DNA from: Paramecium sonneborni
Lineage: Eukaryota; Ciliophora; Oligohymenophorea; Peniculida; Parameciidae
Direction: 5' to 3'
Length of the DNA stretch: 64,000 bases
Assembly (NCBI GenBank): GCA_905182985.1
Contig: CAJJDN010000034.1
Location: 589,301 to 653,300 of the forward strand
In this document: one piece after another, positions 34,611 to 48,411 of the stretch
Layout of the letters: each line of letters begins with the position of its first letter
Position numbering within the stretch: position 1 is the stretch's first letter
Notes under the pieces: model-generated
Databases searched by the model: none
Told to the model about the DNA's origin: nothing
Seen by the model: the letters and a program-made list of their open reading frames with translations, nothing else
Made by a program: the position numbers and the translations under genes

Positions 34611-37128
34611 TCAATGTTTCAAATTCATTCTTTTTGCTCTAAACTTCTTTTAAATTAATAAAGCTGCTGCATTTAATTCATGATCCTCTTCTTATTTTAC
34701 TTCTTCATCCTATTATTATTTTTTATCTGTTGCATATACTTCAATTACTTATTACCTCTGATCTTCAGATTCTATTTTAATTGTGAACTTCTCCATTCCA
34801 TCATATTAATTCTTACTAGTATTTTATGGTAAAGAAGATGATTTTTAAATGAATTTATCTGATGGAATTTCTTCCATTATAGGTGTAGGTTCAAAATCTT
34901 AAGAGTATTCTTAGGATGTCACTAACTTTTCCTCTTATTCTTCAAATACTGGTTATACATCTTCATCAATTTATTTAATCTGTTCCGCTAATAATGGATG
35001 AATTTCATCAGAAACTACTGAATTCGATTTATGATTAAATATTGGCTATATTTCTTAGTCTTTTGAAATTTAACCATTATCCTCAAATGCATCCACTAAA
35101 AATACTAAAGATTCATAATCATTTTTCACTTATATTAATAAATTCTAATTCTATTCAGGTATATATATATAAAATTAGTTAGCCTAATTGTATGGTAATT
35201 GAAAAGATTGCTTTTCTAAATTTATTTTTGCATATCTAAAATATTCAACACTAAAACTAATCAATGTGTTCTTCATTCCTAATGGGTTTTGATTAATTGT
35301 ATTAAATTGGTTATTTACATCACTTACATTAAGACTATTCCCAATTAGTTTAATCTTTTTAGGTCCCAAATTTACAGCAAACTAGTCTGTAATTTCACTG
35401 GCTAAATATTGGAAGTACAAAATATTTTATTATGTAAATAAGTAGATACTCATTGTACCTTAATAAATTTCTTATATTCCTGATTAACTCTATAAGATAT
35501 TAAAAATATTACTTCAATACTTGGCAAATGAATATTTTGATATGATTATAATAATTATACATTTCCATTTTTTAATAAATTACACTCATTTATACTTTGC
35601 TCTAGGTATTAAATAAATTTTGAAGGAATTTAATGGATATTATTGTTAGGTTAAGTTATCAATTAATTTGTTTTATTCTTGTAAAATAATTCAGATTAAA
35701 ATGTTTATTATGTTTAATTAAAGGGCTATTTACTAGAAATATTGGCAGAATTTAATTTTGATGTTGATTATGAAAACTAATGTTGTTAACTTTATTATTG
35801 TTTTGTAATAAACAAATCTGGTTTATATGAAGTCAATGATTTATTCTATATTTTATATTCTGGCTTATTACCAACTTTCATAATTTTAATTCCATTATTT
35901 GTATAAGGTTATTTTAAGGGAGATTATGGTCTAGGTAATTAACTATTCAATAATATTTAATTGGGTTTGAATTTTAATATTTAAGTTGATTAAGAAGAAG
36001 GTATTTTATTTAAATAGGGTTTAAACTTTAACATGGCTTTTTCCTCATTGTATCTTTATCTTTCAACAGATTTTATTATTTTTTATTTCTTTTTAAAAAA
36101 ATTACTATTTAATTTTCCATTAGTTTAATCTGTTGGATTTTTAACCAAATCTACAAATGGTTATTAAGTTAATGTTGCTTATTGTGGCTTTTTAAAATTA
36201 AATCCTGCTGCAGAATTATATTTTTTTAAAGTCTTTTATTATTAAAATTGAAGTTTCTATAAATATGCTGCTTACCTAGACAAAAATTAATCATAAATCT
36301 GTTAAATCTTCATTTATTTACTCTCATTTAGGTTTTATTATGAGTATACTAAACTACTATAATAATTATAATGAGCCTCTTGAAATTATTTTTCATGCTC
36401 TTTTGCAATACCTAAGTTAATATAAGTATCACAAATAGATTCATGAAGTTCTTCTGTTGTTTTATTTGTTGAAATGGCTGCCTATTATAAATGTTGTAGC
36501 GCTGCTTAAGCTTCTTAAATTGCTTAAGCATAATGATTAGTGTATAAAGAATTTGAAGATAGTAGCATATATGTTTAACCAACTAATTCATCTATTGAAG
36601 AATCAAATTTATATTAAGATAACATTTACAAAGACAGTTATAAATAATGTGTACTCTCATCATATTTATTTTATTTTCTTAAAAAATCTCCATATGCATT
36701 CAAGACTCTCACTTAAATATATGGAGGACATCTTATATGGATAATGTCTTCATTAGATTATTGAATCTAAATTAAATATTTTTTACTTAACACCAAATCA
36801 ATAATCTGTTCAAAATTTGTTATGATATCAAATTATCTTCAGATTTGACAATTACTTTAACTAATTGCAAAACTACATCTTCAACCAATTTAACTAATCT
36901 AATTGATGATAATTGATGTTCCCCTTTTTTGAATGCTTATTCAAATAACTAGAGACTATCATGAATATTCATTAATTATAAGGAATAATTGGCCTTGCTT
37001 AATAATTAATCAACTGAATTCTAAAATCTAAGTGTGGTATCGCTGACACCACTTAAAGGCCTAATTGGTTTACTAGCGGTCGAATTAGCATCATCAACTC
37101 TTGTAATTGCTGATTACGGTCGTTTCAT
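34611..37128 (-). CDS. TPR-like protein with C-terminal IQ motif
   Basis: Two introns (36767-36786 and 35490-35512) give 824 residues. The N-terminal 300 residues contain TPR-like helical pairs (YAQAIQEAQAALQHLQQAA, YINLGIAKEHEKQFQEAHYN). The middle is Gln/Lys/Pro-rich. About residue 540 on is a beta-rich block (IKLIGNSLNVSDVNNQF, LISFSVEYFRYAKINLEKQ), then a Glu-rich region and a terminal IQ motif (AALLIQKKFRAKRM), a likely calmodulin site. The architecture suggests a scaffold, perhaps ciliary. Confidence 0.7.
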
Positions 37129-37508
37129 TAATTTTATATTAATATTAGAGCATTTTATATATTTTATATCACTCAATTATGAAAAATTGAAATTCTCAAT
37201 ATCTTTTATAATTTATTATAATTTCTATGTAAATAAACTAATTCATGTAATGATTAATTTTATATTTCAAGATCTATTACATTAAAATAATTATTATATT
37301 CTTAATATTTTAATAAAATTCTGAAATATAGAAAAAAAGTTAAAGTTGAAGATAAATTTTATTTTAATAATGACTAATACTATTTCTTATATTTAATAAT
37401 TAAAATTAATCTAATTCCTACATATTTTGATTTGAATTTATTAATTTTAGTTCTATTGACATCAACATATACATTAGAATAGATAATTTAATTTTTAATA
37501 ATTTTAAT
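37129..37508. other. Intergenic, nothing recognised
   Basis: About 380 bp of A+T-rich sequence between two minus-strand genes. Open frames here are the antisense of the neighbouring start or chance. Confidence 0.4.
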
Positions 37509-38919
37509 TCAATATTTCATCAAATTTTATATTCTAGATCTAAGACACTATTTTTCTTTGTTTCCAAGAACCAAAGAATTTAGTGTAAAATGTGTACTCA
37601 TTCTAGGTGAATATTATTGACGACTTGTTAAACAATTTTAGAGACATGGATTAGGACTTTAGGGAAGTGAACCTTTATCTTTATCTTTATCTTTAGATTA
37701 TTATCTAGATAATCTTGGACTAATAAGGGCAAGGGTATTTAATGAAAAATTTTTAATTTCAACTTAAGATAATCTTTTTATACTCTTCCCTTTATTATTT
37801 TATAAAAGCATTGGCTTTGCTAATTTAAACATTTAAAACCAATAATGATATAAAGCTTGATTTGCATTTAATCTTTTTTATGGATTGACTTACAATATTC
37901 TTCTTAAAAAGTCTTTTCCAATATCAGTTATATTTTTAATATTTGATAATTCTATAATTCCAAAATAATTCTATTGAACTTTCTGATGATAATCACCTTA
38001 AAAAGGCTCTTTCCCTGTTAACAATATAATCATTATAATGCCAATACTATACATATCTACTTTATAATCATATTACTAATCTTAAAGTAATTCTGGTGCC
38101 ACGTAACCAGGAGTTCCACATCTTGTAAATAAATAGTTACCATCTTTAGTATAAAAATCTGCCAATCCAAAATCGCCTAAACATAAAGTCTCCATCATTC
38201 CTTTTTCCTTAAATAATATATTTTCAGGTTTTAAATCTCTATGCATAATTCCTTTTTGATGCAGGTAATGGATTACCTTTAATAATTTATAAATTATTAT
38301 TGCTATTTGTTCTTCTGTAAAAATTCGATCTTATTTTTCTTCTATAAATTACAAGAGATCTCCTCCCTTTAAATATTCCATTACTAAATAAACAGCATCA
38401 TTTGTTTCAAATGTTTCATGTAATTTTATAATAGATTAATGTTGTAATTACCTAAGTATTGAAATCTCTTTTACTAATTATTGCTTATCTATTTCTATAA
38501 TCTCCTCTTTTTTCATAATATATTTAACAGCATATTCATTACCATCATATTTATTTCTGGCTAAGAACACCTAAAATATTTCCAAAATTTACCTATGAAA
38601 AGCTACCGCTTCCAATTTATTTTTATAATACATAGAAAAAGTCAAAATCTGATTATATTGCAAATCTTCTCATAGAATTAAACCAGATTTCTACATCTCC
38701 ATAAAAATCAAGCTTATCATTACCTTTTTATAAAGTTAAACCTTATCCATATTAATCATCATTAACTATTGTTAATATTGAATTTTCATAATTTACCCAT
38801 TTAGTTTTCCCCTTTTATATATCATAGCAGTACTTTTTTAGATTTTATAATCAGATAGTTGTTAATTAAGTGAAATGATCTAAGTTTTCCTGTTCCATTC
38901 CTAACAACATTAAATTCAT
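37509..38919 (-). CDS. CaMK-like Ser/Thr kinase with PH-like N-terminus
   Basis: One clear 22-nt intron (38571-38592). The kinase has GSGSFSQVFLARNKYDG, Lys in YAVKYIMKK, MHRDLKPENI, LGDFGLADF and CGTPGYVAPELL, so it should be active. Upstream is a PH-like region (KTKWVNYENSILTIVNDDQY). The tail is Ser/Lys-rich with a KDKDKDK run from an ATC-TTT repeat near 37680. The start is a problem: ATG 38917-38919 (MNLMLLGMEQENLDHF) is in frame with the kinase, but a TGA at 38851-38853 separates them and I see no intron spanning it. Confidence 0.8.
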
Positions 38920-39911
38920 CTGTTAACTAATATTGCTAATTTATTATGGGAAATTTTGAAAACATCCAATCAAATTTAGAATTTTAGTTTGAAAAGAAAG
39001 AACAAGTATGCATAATTGTGAAAAATACAAAATTATTTGATAAATTATAAAATAAAATACATTTTGTATGTTTTTATTTATATAGTTTTAATGGTTACAT
39101 AAAATATTTTTCAATTCTTAACTTTCAAGAATTTTAACCTAAATAATTAATTCGGCAATTTTACTGTTTCTTTTGGAATCCAAAGGTTAATTATCCATAT
39201 TTATCATAATAATAGGATATCATACAAACCAACAAATAATCACATTGTTCTCTTAATAATTGTCATAATCATTTTATTGTAATTGATAATTAAGAATTTT
39301 TACAAAGGTGAATCATACTTGATATTTTTAACAAAAACAGTTCATTTTTGGTCTCAATAAATAAATAATTTGATACTTTAAGAAAGTGATTTTTGATATT
39401 ATATTTATCAATCTTTTAGAAGTTTAAAGTAGATTAAATTTAAAAAAATCCAATTTTAGATCTTTTCATTGATAAATCTTAATGTAAAGGATTCTCATAT
39501 TCCAAATATTTTAATATTTTCTATCTAACAAAGAAGTTTAATAATTATGTTTAAGATTTATTATTTTATATATTTTCAAGAATGAAGACAATAAATTATG
39601 ACCAAACTATCTTGACGGTGTCCTGCTACAGAAAACACATGATTTTAGATACAAAATACTATGTTTAAGTACTACCTAATTAGTTAATTCTTTCTAATGT
39701 ATTATTAAATTTTTAATGATATTAGTCTCCTCGGTAAATTAATCCAAAATATATTTTGGAATTTAGCTTAGAGAAAAAAATTCATTGGGTAACAAAAAAT
39801 AAAACCACAATTTTGGAATAATTTGGGTTTTAATATAAAGGAAAAATAAAATATTTTTATGGTCAATCGACAGATTTATATAAATTGAAGGATTGTATGC
39901 AAGGATAGATA
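38920..39911. other. Large divergent intergenic interval
   Basis: Nearly 1 kb between two divergent kinase genes, long for this window. No convincing ORF. An undetected small RNA gene is possible; I saw no tRNA signature. Confidence 0.4.
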
Positions 39912-41300
39912 ATGTATAAAGAAATAAGTGATTTTTATCAGCCATTAAGTTTATTAGGTAAAGGAGGTTCTGCAAAAGTATTAAATTAATTCAGTCTAGG
40001 TTTATATGGTCACTAAAAAAGGTTATAATGAGAAATATGCATCAAAGTGTGTAGATAAGAGATATTTATAAGAAGATGGAGGATATGTAATAAAATCTAA
40101 GTAATTAAGGATGCATTATTTAATGAAATAAGAATCATGCAAAAACTGAAGCATCAGAACATAATTTAATTGGTTGATTTATATGAAGGAGAGTCTACAT
40201 TTTATTTAATTTTAGAATATTTAGCAGGGGAAAGTCTTCATGAAATGTTTAATTAAAGGCAAACAATTTTAGAACATTAATAGATTTAGATGATAATGAA
40301 AGTAACATTTAAATTTACAAAAGCTATTACTATAAGCTGTATCTAACATGCATCTAAATGGAGTTATGCATAGAGATTTGAAACCAGAAAATATTATGTT
40401 TAAATAACTTAATCAATTTGATACATTAAAAATTGTAGATTTTGGTTTAGCAACATTTTCAAGTGCTGAAGAATATCCTTTTCCAAAATGTGGAACTCCA
40501 GGATATGTGGCACCAGAAGTGGCTAATTTAAGAGATTTAAAATAAAAGTATGATATGATTTGTGATGAATTCAGTGTTGGATGCATATTTTATAAATTGT
40601 ATTTATTCATTTATACCTCAGATGTACCAATAAAGAATTATTTCCAGGTAATGAATACAAGGAGATTTTAAAATTAAATAAAAAATGTCATTTAAATTTA
40701 GATTCACTTGCAATATACAAAACTCCTCAAGAAGCTTGCGATCTAATATAAAAATTATTGAAAATAAATCCTAAAGATAGAATGACTGCTTAAGAAGCTC
40801 TTAGTCATCCTTATTTTTCATAAAAGTTTGAAACTAAAAAATCAAAATTCTAATCTTCTAATTTAAATAAATAAAATCCAGTATTTTAAACTTAAAACTT
40901 CTAACCTATCTCAAAATTAATTAATATTGACGATGATGAAGTTGAGGATGAAAATTGTAAATAATTATAGGTTCCTGTTATGAATGATCTAAAATCTTTC
41001 GGTCTCATAGCTTATTCTAATTTAGAAAAAAATAAATTTTAAATCAATTAAAATGGTAGAAGAAACTTTAAAAAATGCCAAACTTCAGAATTTGAATAAC
41101 ATTAAAATAATCTAAAAAATTAGGTAAACAATTCTAAACCATCTTTCATTCTTAAGAGTGATTTAAATGAAGAATCATAATAACCAAAATAACATTGTCA
41201 AAAACATAATACTTTAATTAACAATTTTCTAAAAATTGGAGGAAAATAAGAAATGTGCAAGATTGATGAAGACATTGAAGAAAATGGTTATTAAATATGA
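39912..41300 (+). CDS. CaMK-like Ser/Thr protein kinase
   Basis: Four introns (39978-39999, 40087-40109, 40302-40323, 40599-40621) give 432 residues. The kinase starts almost at once: LLGKGGSAKVYMVTKKG, KYASKCVDK, HQNIIQLVDLYEGE, VMHRDLKPENIMF, LKIVDFGLATF, CGTPGYVAPEV and DRMTAQEALSHPYF. All catalytic residues are present. There is no EF-hand, so it is not a CDPK. The C-terminal 150 residues are Asn/Gln/Ser-rich. Two introns end in AAG and one in CAG; each is forced by the conserved kinase blocks on both sides. Confidence 0.9.
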
Positions 41301-41396
41301 AATTTTATTAACAATTTATTATTCATATTAATTAATTAATGCAATAAATTTTTTTTACCCAGCCATTGAATACTACTTAAAAAAAAACAATTTTTA

Positions 41397-44300
41397 ATGA
41401 AGAAAGGTAAATAATTGAGATTGAAGCTAAAGAAGAGCAGGATGATAAAAATGATGATCATACTTTAATATAAAGCTAAAAAAAATATTAATTCAAAAAG
41501 TAATTAAGACAGCTTTTAAATAATAAATCAAATATGTATTTATTTTATGCCATTAAAAATTAGCTACTTAAAAGAAAATTTAGCCAGTCTTAAAAAGCGT
41601 AAGATATTGGAGGGATTTTCAGGTGAAACACCAGCACCAGTTTAGCAATGTTTTTCTTTTTTTAGTTAAGCTTTATAAAATGCTAGAAGTCTTAGGTATT
41701 CTTTATTAATATACATATCAGATCTTTAGATATTTCAGGTATGGATATTCACCCACTTTTGGCAATAGAGATAGGATAGGGTTTATAGCATAATGCATCA
41801 TTGAGAGAGATCAATATTTCTGGATGTAAAATGAATAGCTTTTGTTTGCAATACATTTTTTCTTCTATAACTAACCATAAAACTCTTTAATCGATAAATT
41901 TATATAATAACTAAGGATTTACGATAGATTTGATGAATGATATTAGTTAATTTGTTTTTAAAGGTAAAAATCATTTAAAGAAACTTAAATTAACTCATTG
42001 TAATATATCAAATACTGCTATGAGTTATTTACTAAGAAATTTAAAGTATAATTTCATGATTTTATTTTAGATATTCTGAAACTATTAATGCTTTAGATAT
42101 ATCAATGATGTAATTTAATACAGAAGTTTTAACAAGTTTAGGGATTGCACTATAACATTATAAAGGAGATAAAGTGCTTGAATATTTAAATGTCTCTGAT
42201 ACTAGTATTAAAAATGACGGATTAGATACTTTGGCTTAAAGAGTCAGTTGGAATATGAGAAGAATCAATTTAAAAGAATTAGTATTAAGAAGAAACTTTA
42301 TTAATTAATTAGGCATACCCTCTTTAGAGGCTTTTTTAAGAAAAATATCATAACTTTAGAAATTGGATCTTTCAAACAATAAAATAGAGGAATTTACTTG
42401 CTAAGACTTATTATAAAGAAAAATGTATGAAATTAATCTGAGTAACAATGTTATGATGTGTTTTCCGCCTTAGTTTTTTATAAATACACTTGTAGTTAAT
42501 CTATCAAATAATAATATATCTAGTTAAGGGGCTTTTTAATTGTCAACTATTCTCAGATAAAATCCTTTATGGGTTGAATTGAATTTGTCAAATAACTAAT
42601 TAAAAAGTGAAGGATTTAATTCATTAATATTCGGGTTGAGAGATAATAGAATGTTGAAAAAGTTAATAGTTGCAAAAAATTAATTAGATGGAGAAGCTAT
42701 TATATGTTATATGATAAATCATGAATAAGTCTATTTTGAACATTTAGATATTTCTTTTAATTAAATTAGGTATGCAATAATATTTGTTCTATTAAAATTT
42801 ATAAAGAGTGGTTGTTTAAGGTGTTTAAGATGTTCTTATTTAGAGAAAGAAGAAGAGATAAGAAAAGTAGATTAAAATGTTGATCAAAATGCAAAGATCA
42901 TAAAATAAGATGAACATTAACAAAAATCTAATAATGCTGCTTTTTAATTAACATCATTTAATTTGAGAGAATTAGATTTCCATGGAAATAAGGAAATTTT
43001 TACTCCTGTAGTAGCTTCCTTATCAACTTATTATAACAAAATTGAAAAATTAGATTTGTCCTCATGTGCACCAATAACTGATTAGGATATTGAATTATTA
43101 TGTTTATTTTTAAGAAAGTCTACTATAATTCATGATTTAAATTTAAGAGACTTAAATTTAGGAACAATGAAAAAGGATTGTATAAAAAAATTGAGTGAAG
43201 CATTATTCATTAGTAGTATCAAATACTTGAATCTAAGTAAAAATAGAATGTATAAGCAAATAAAAAGATTGTTTAATTCAAACAATTTAGGATCAAATTA
43301 TAAATTGGAAGTTTTAGATTTAAGTTATAATTATTTGGAAGCTAAACATGCTCCATATATTGAAAATATGATGATGTCTTTGAAAAATTTGTAGGAAGTG
43401 AATTTTTCTAGAAATTGTATTAATTTTGAAGGATTAGCTGCAATAAATAGATCTTTATTTGCGAATCGAACTTTAAAAAGATTGAAGTATTTTTTCTCAT
43501 TTATATAGTTTGTCGTATTAGAAATTAAGTGCAGATGATTTATTAATATTAAGTTAAACATTGGGAAATGAAAGCCTACAAGAATTAAATTTAGCCAATA
43601 ATCCTTATACTACAAAACTTAAAACTTTCTTTTATTAATGTTCTACATAAAAATAAGAATTTTTACATCTATCTTAAGTTTATTTTGATAATGCCAATTA
43701 TCATAGTCTGATGAAAATTATTGACAATTAGAAGAAGAATTTGTTTGGTGTTAATCTGGATTCTTGTATTTTTTAAAAAAAGGATTATTGTAAATTTTTT
43801 GAAAATCTCTCAAAAAGCAGAAAGCTTACATATTTCGCAATAAATTATAATCCAACAATATATAAAGATTTAGAAGGGACTATTGATTTTATTTCTAAAT
43901 TAAAAAATTTGAGGATTTTAAAATTAAATTAAGTATCTTTAGCTGATGGTTTTGTGAATGCACTTAAAGATTGGTTTTCAAAAAGTGGATGTTGTAATGT
44001 AAATTATATATATTTATTTTAGTTAAGCACTTTAGATATGAGCTAAAATAAATTATAATAGTAATGGTTATATAGTTTATGCTAAGGAATAAGTTCCAAT
44101 TCCTCTTTAAGAAATTTAATGTTAAATGATTGTTATTTAGGATTTTTGAATCTTACACCATTAGGAATAGCAGTTTCTTAAAATAAAACTTTAGAAGTTT
44201 TAGAAATAGCAAAGAATTAGATTAAAAATAATTTAGATAACTTTTTAACATCAGCTTTAGAGAACGCTTAAATTTGCAGACTTGAAGAATTAAATTTAGC

Positions 44301-46827
44301 AGAGAATCCTTTGGATAAGCAATCAATATTAGATTTATTTATTCCAAAAATATTAAATAATATGAATGGCAAAAATATTAAATTACGATATTTAAATTTG
44401 TCGAATTGTCATCTATAAATAGATTTATTTAAAGAAATATTATAAGGATAGTAGTTATATAAAGATAATTATTCATTTTAACATATACTTAGTTTAAGTT
44501 TGAGTAATAATTAACTGAACGATAATGTAGGTTAATAGTTAAAATAAATTATTTAAAGTTCAACCAAAATGAAGGAATTATATTTATAAAATAATTTATT
44601 TACAAGCAATGGAATGATTTTAATTTTTGAAGGTATGTTCGCTAATCAGACTATCAGAACTATTAACATCAGCAACAATAATTTAGATGATATTTGGGTT
44701 TTAAAATTATATGATTAAATATAAAATAAAGAATTAAGTAATTTAGAGTTCATCATGCTTAGAGATAATAATTTCACAAGAATAGGTTTAAAAAAATTAG
44801 CTTAAATAATCTAAAAAATAACAAATCTTTTTATTGATAATATTTGGTCAGAATTAGACGATACTGATGCTGCTATAATTTTATAATAATATACCAGAAT
44901 TGGTTAGACTTATAAACTTGAATAATCAGCTATTCCTTAATTTTTAAAGGAAATTTAAATATAGCGATCAAATCTTACTGATAAGTTTTGTGAGATACTT
45001 GGAAAATACTATCCAATGTTGGGATTCATTGAGTTTATTGATATTTCAGACAATCCTTTCATTACAATGTATGGTAAAGTTTATTTATTTTTTCATTTAT
45101 TTGATACAAGTTATGAAAGACATTAATTAAAAGCTATGTATATAACAGATTCTTAAGAAACAAGAAAATTATTTGATGATGGTTTGTTAAGATATCTTAC
45201 ACTTAGATTTCGAAATTTTTTGTATCCTCCAACTGAGATAAATGTTATAAAAAAGTAAAACAGTAAAGCTGAAGTTTTTGGTGTTCCAAATAATTAGCTT
45301 GATTCTTAAATGGGTGTTTAGTAAATAATTGGAGGAATGTGTGGATCTTGGTTAATTCACAAGATTAATAAATTAATGGCTTATTTAGATTAAATTGAAC
45401 CCCCATAATTTATAGTTAGCACTCTATTTATTGGAAAATTCAGAAGGAATAATATTAATATCAAAATTATTGTCATATTTTTTTGGATTGCTTTTCTTGC
45501 AATAAATTTATTATAATTTTTGAAAATACTTAGTAATCAATAAAAACCTTTAGATAAAATACTGATAGATTTTAATTAAACTTGTCCAGAAAGTATTCAA
45601 AATTAAACAGAAGATTGCAATATGTTTGGTTATTCAAACTTTGTTAGCGATGTTTATTATTTTATCATTGTTTTTGCATCCACTATTGCAATTGAGATAT
45701 CATAAATTATTGTTACAGTCACACTAAGAAGAAAAATTTAGCCTGCATTTTAAATAGTGCATCCATCTTTGTTAAAATATCTTCATTCATAATATCCACA
45801 TCAGAAAGAACTTTTTTTGATGTTATTTTCAATCCTCAGTAAAATAGGAACATTTCCTGAAAGAATATTTTTATCTTACTTGTTAGTCTCAACTGATGAA
45901 GGATTAAATTATGAGCCAATGTACTTTAAACTCTTGATTTATAAATTTATTCTTGGGATTATAATTCTTTTAAGATATGGAGAAACACTTTTAATTTCAA
46001 TAATCAATTTAACAAAATTTATGCTTGCTACCCCAAGAAAAGATCAAGCATTTTATTTATCTTTACTATAAAGAAATTTTCATTATTAAAGTTATTATGT
46101 TTTAAGTGATATATTAGTTTCCTTATGTCCAGTATAAGGGTATTAATTAACTAAAGCAATTAAAATTAATTACGAAATAATTGTAGAAACCTATAGAATT
46201 ATAACTATAGAATTATTTTTAATAATTTTCATCAGTTTCTTTTCAAGAGAATATAATAATATTAAGCAATTAAAGTTTGATAACACTGATCCATATTGGT
46301 TTTTAAGTGGATGGATAATTTTAACTTTAATCAAAGCTATAGTGACAATAATTAGTTCATTATTTACAATTTTGACAGTAAGACCAGCAGTTGTTAAACA
46401 ACATGGTTTTAATTAAGCTTTAGCAATTAAAAAATTTTATGAAAATAAAAGTGAATTCGTAAGACCTTCTAACATAAAGATTGAATATCATTTATAAGGT
46501 TTTATCGAAAGAGAGAAAGAGAAGTAAATAGAAAAAACATAATATGTTCTTGAAAATAGCTCTAACTTATAAAATAATTCTCAGAATTTGGAAAATGAGA
46601 TAAAATTTGAGATTCAGAAAAGCAAAATGGATGAAATATAAGAGGATGTAAAATTAGAAGCAATTGATGAAGAAGATTCTCTAAATGATGATTAAAATAA
46701 ACTTGAAAAAGATTCAGGTAATATTGATAAATATTTAGGAGAGTATTCATATTCACAAATAGATTATTAAGATCCTCCATAATATCCTTTAAGATAACAA
46801 AGGCCGAAGTTTAAATATGTAATTTGA
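41397..46827 (+). CDS. Giant leucine-rich-repeat membrane protein
   Basis: About 1,750 residues with several small introns (for example 41407-41426 with AAG and one ending CAG near 41727). From about 41,600 to 45,100 there are many LRRs (LQKLDLSNNKIEEFTC, LWVELNLSNNQLKSEGF, LREINISGCKMNSF) of the RNase-inhibitor-like cytosolic kind. From about 45,460 come some six to eight TM segments (INIKIIVIFFWIAFLAINLL, YFIIVFASTIAIEISQIIV, IELFLIIFISFF), then an acidic tail ending QRPKFKYVI. I infer an LRR domain tethered to a polytopic membrane module; function unknown. Confidence 0.8.
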
Positions 46828-46863
46828 TTTTATTAATAATAATTTAATTATATTGTTTTTACT

Positions 46864-48254
46864 ATGTCGACTCCTTAAGTACAATTCAATTTTAATTAAG
46901 ATTAATCATCTAATTTAGCTTCTTAATGAAACTCATCGAGATCACAAAGCTTTAATTGAATACTTTTTAGATTTTCAAATTATCAAAGACTTTTAAGAAA
47001 CTTAGGGTTCATAATTTTTCAACCGTCTAATATAATAGATCTCTTATAAAATATACTTGCCTTAAGAATACATAATAGAGGCAGGGAAATCCGTTAATTA
47101 TTTGTTTATTTTCTTTTCAGGAATGATAATACGGAACATTTCTAAAAAAGATAAAAACTGTATTGAAATCACAGAAAAATAAATATTAGGAGAAGAATTC
47201 TTTTTATCAAGATAATAATGCAAATATAATTATATAGCAAATCAAGAAAGTTTAGTCTGTTATATTCATTAAGACGATTTTTATAAATTTGTTAAAAAAA
47301 GAAAACTTACAAAATCACTTATTAATAATATACTTTAATACTCGCAATTTTAAGATATGTCACCTAAGTACATTACATAATTTAAACTTTAGCTTTATTG
47401 AATAAATTATTTAACGTAGCAACACTTTGTATTTTTAAAATCACTAAATAGTTTATGATATAAGTGATGAACCTCAATCTTGGTTTATTATATTGGATGG
47501 AGATTTTTAAATTAATTACAAATTTAAAGAATAATATCACCCTTTAGCAATACTATCTAAAGGGAATTATTTTGGGGAATAGGAAATAATTAAAAAATAA
47601 AAGAGAACTTTTAGAATATCTTGTATATCAACATATTCTGAAACATTAGAAATTCCTAAAGTATAATTTTTGTTTTTACTTTAAAAAAATTTATCATTCA
47701 ATTAAATGATAAATGAAAACCTCTAAAATAGAGCTCATAAATATGCCTCAATGATTGTTGAAAACAAATAAAATCTTGATCTATAATTCAATTAATCTCC
47801 TCCAAAACCAAAGTTTTCTTTCAACTGTCCTCATGTTCGAATAAAATCAAAGAATTAAATTGATAATTAAGATTTTAAAGAGTTGTATTCATAACGAAAA
47901 ACTGAGCTTGAAAATTTATTGAATTACAGAGTCTTGTTAAACGAAAAAGAAACCAGCAAATCAGTAATCGAAAAATTAAATTAAAGAAATCCGAGATTAA
48001 GATAATTTTTGGATAGGTTGAAGACAATAAGATAAAAATCTAATGATAAATTAAAAGAAAAAAGTGCATTTTAATTAGATTTTTAGAAATCTCATAGAAA
48101 ACTAATGACAGAAGTTGCTCTTTCTTCAAGAGAAACTCTGGGTGCTTTTAAAAGCACAATATATTCACCCACACTATCTTCAAGAGCATAGACTAATAAT
48201 TAAACTGTTAGTCCTAAGTATAACAATAAATTATATAAATTAATTTTTAATTGA
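46864..48254 (+). CDS. Cyclic-nucleotide-binding-domain protein, soluble
   Basis: Two introns (46879-46900 with AAG, 47368-47392) give 447 residues. The first CNBD-like fold includes YKIYLPQEYIIEAGKSVNYL and GEEFFLSR. The second includes YDISDEPQSWFIILDGDFQI, LAILSKGNYFGEQEII and the phosphate-binding-type Arg in KRTFRISC. A Lys/Gln-rich tail follows (RLRQFLDRLKTIRQK). There is no kinase or membrane segment, so it resembles a PKA regulatory subunit without a recognisable docking helix, or a free CNBD protein. Nucleotide preference cannot be told. Starts 36 bp after the LRR gene. Confidence 0.8.
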
Positions 48255-48411
48255 TTAATAACTTTGTAGAATAAATTTAAAATTAATTAAAATAATCATT
48301 ATCTAAGTATTATATAATTATAATATAAATTATAAATTTGTAAACTCTTACATCATCATTATTAAAAAGATGGTTATATGTTTTAAATGATGAAATTGTG
48401 AATAATTTAGA

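Noticed and set aside
36200..36245. Intron after FLSR in the TPR/IQ protein
   Set aside because: The sequence reads through in frame (FLSRQAAYLQKLQFQQQK) with no stop, so no intron is needed.
37034..37285. Plus-strand ORF starting MVSLTPLKGL
   Set aside because: Antisense to the start of the TPR/IQ protein, whose minus-strand frame is far longer and has recognisable motifs.
45817..46071. Independent small membrane protein
   Set aside because: It is an internal piece of the LRR gene's TM region in the same frame, bounded only by TAA/TAG, which are Gln here.
47429..47451. 23-nt GT-TAG intron in the CNBD gene
   Set aside because: Removing it breaks the frame; reading through keeps a TGA-free frame into the second CNBD and gives whole codons overall.
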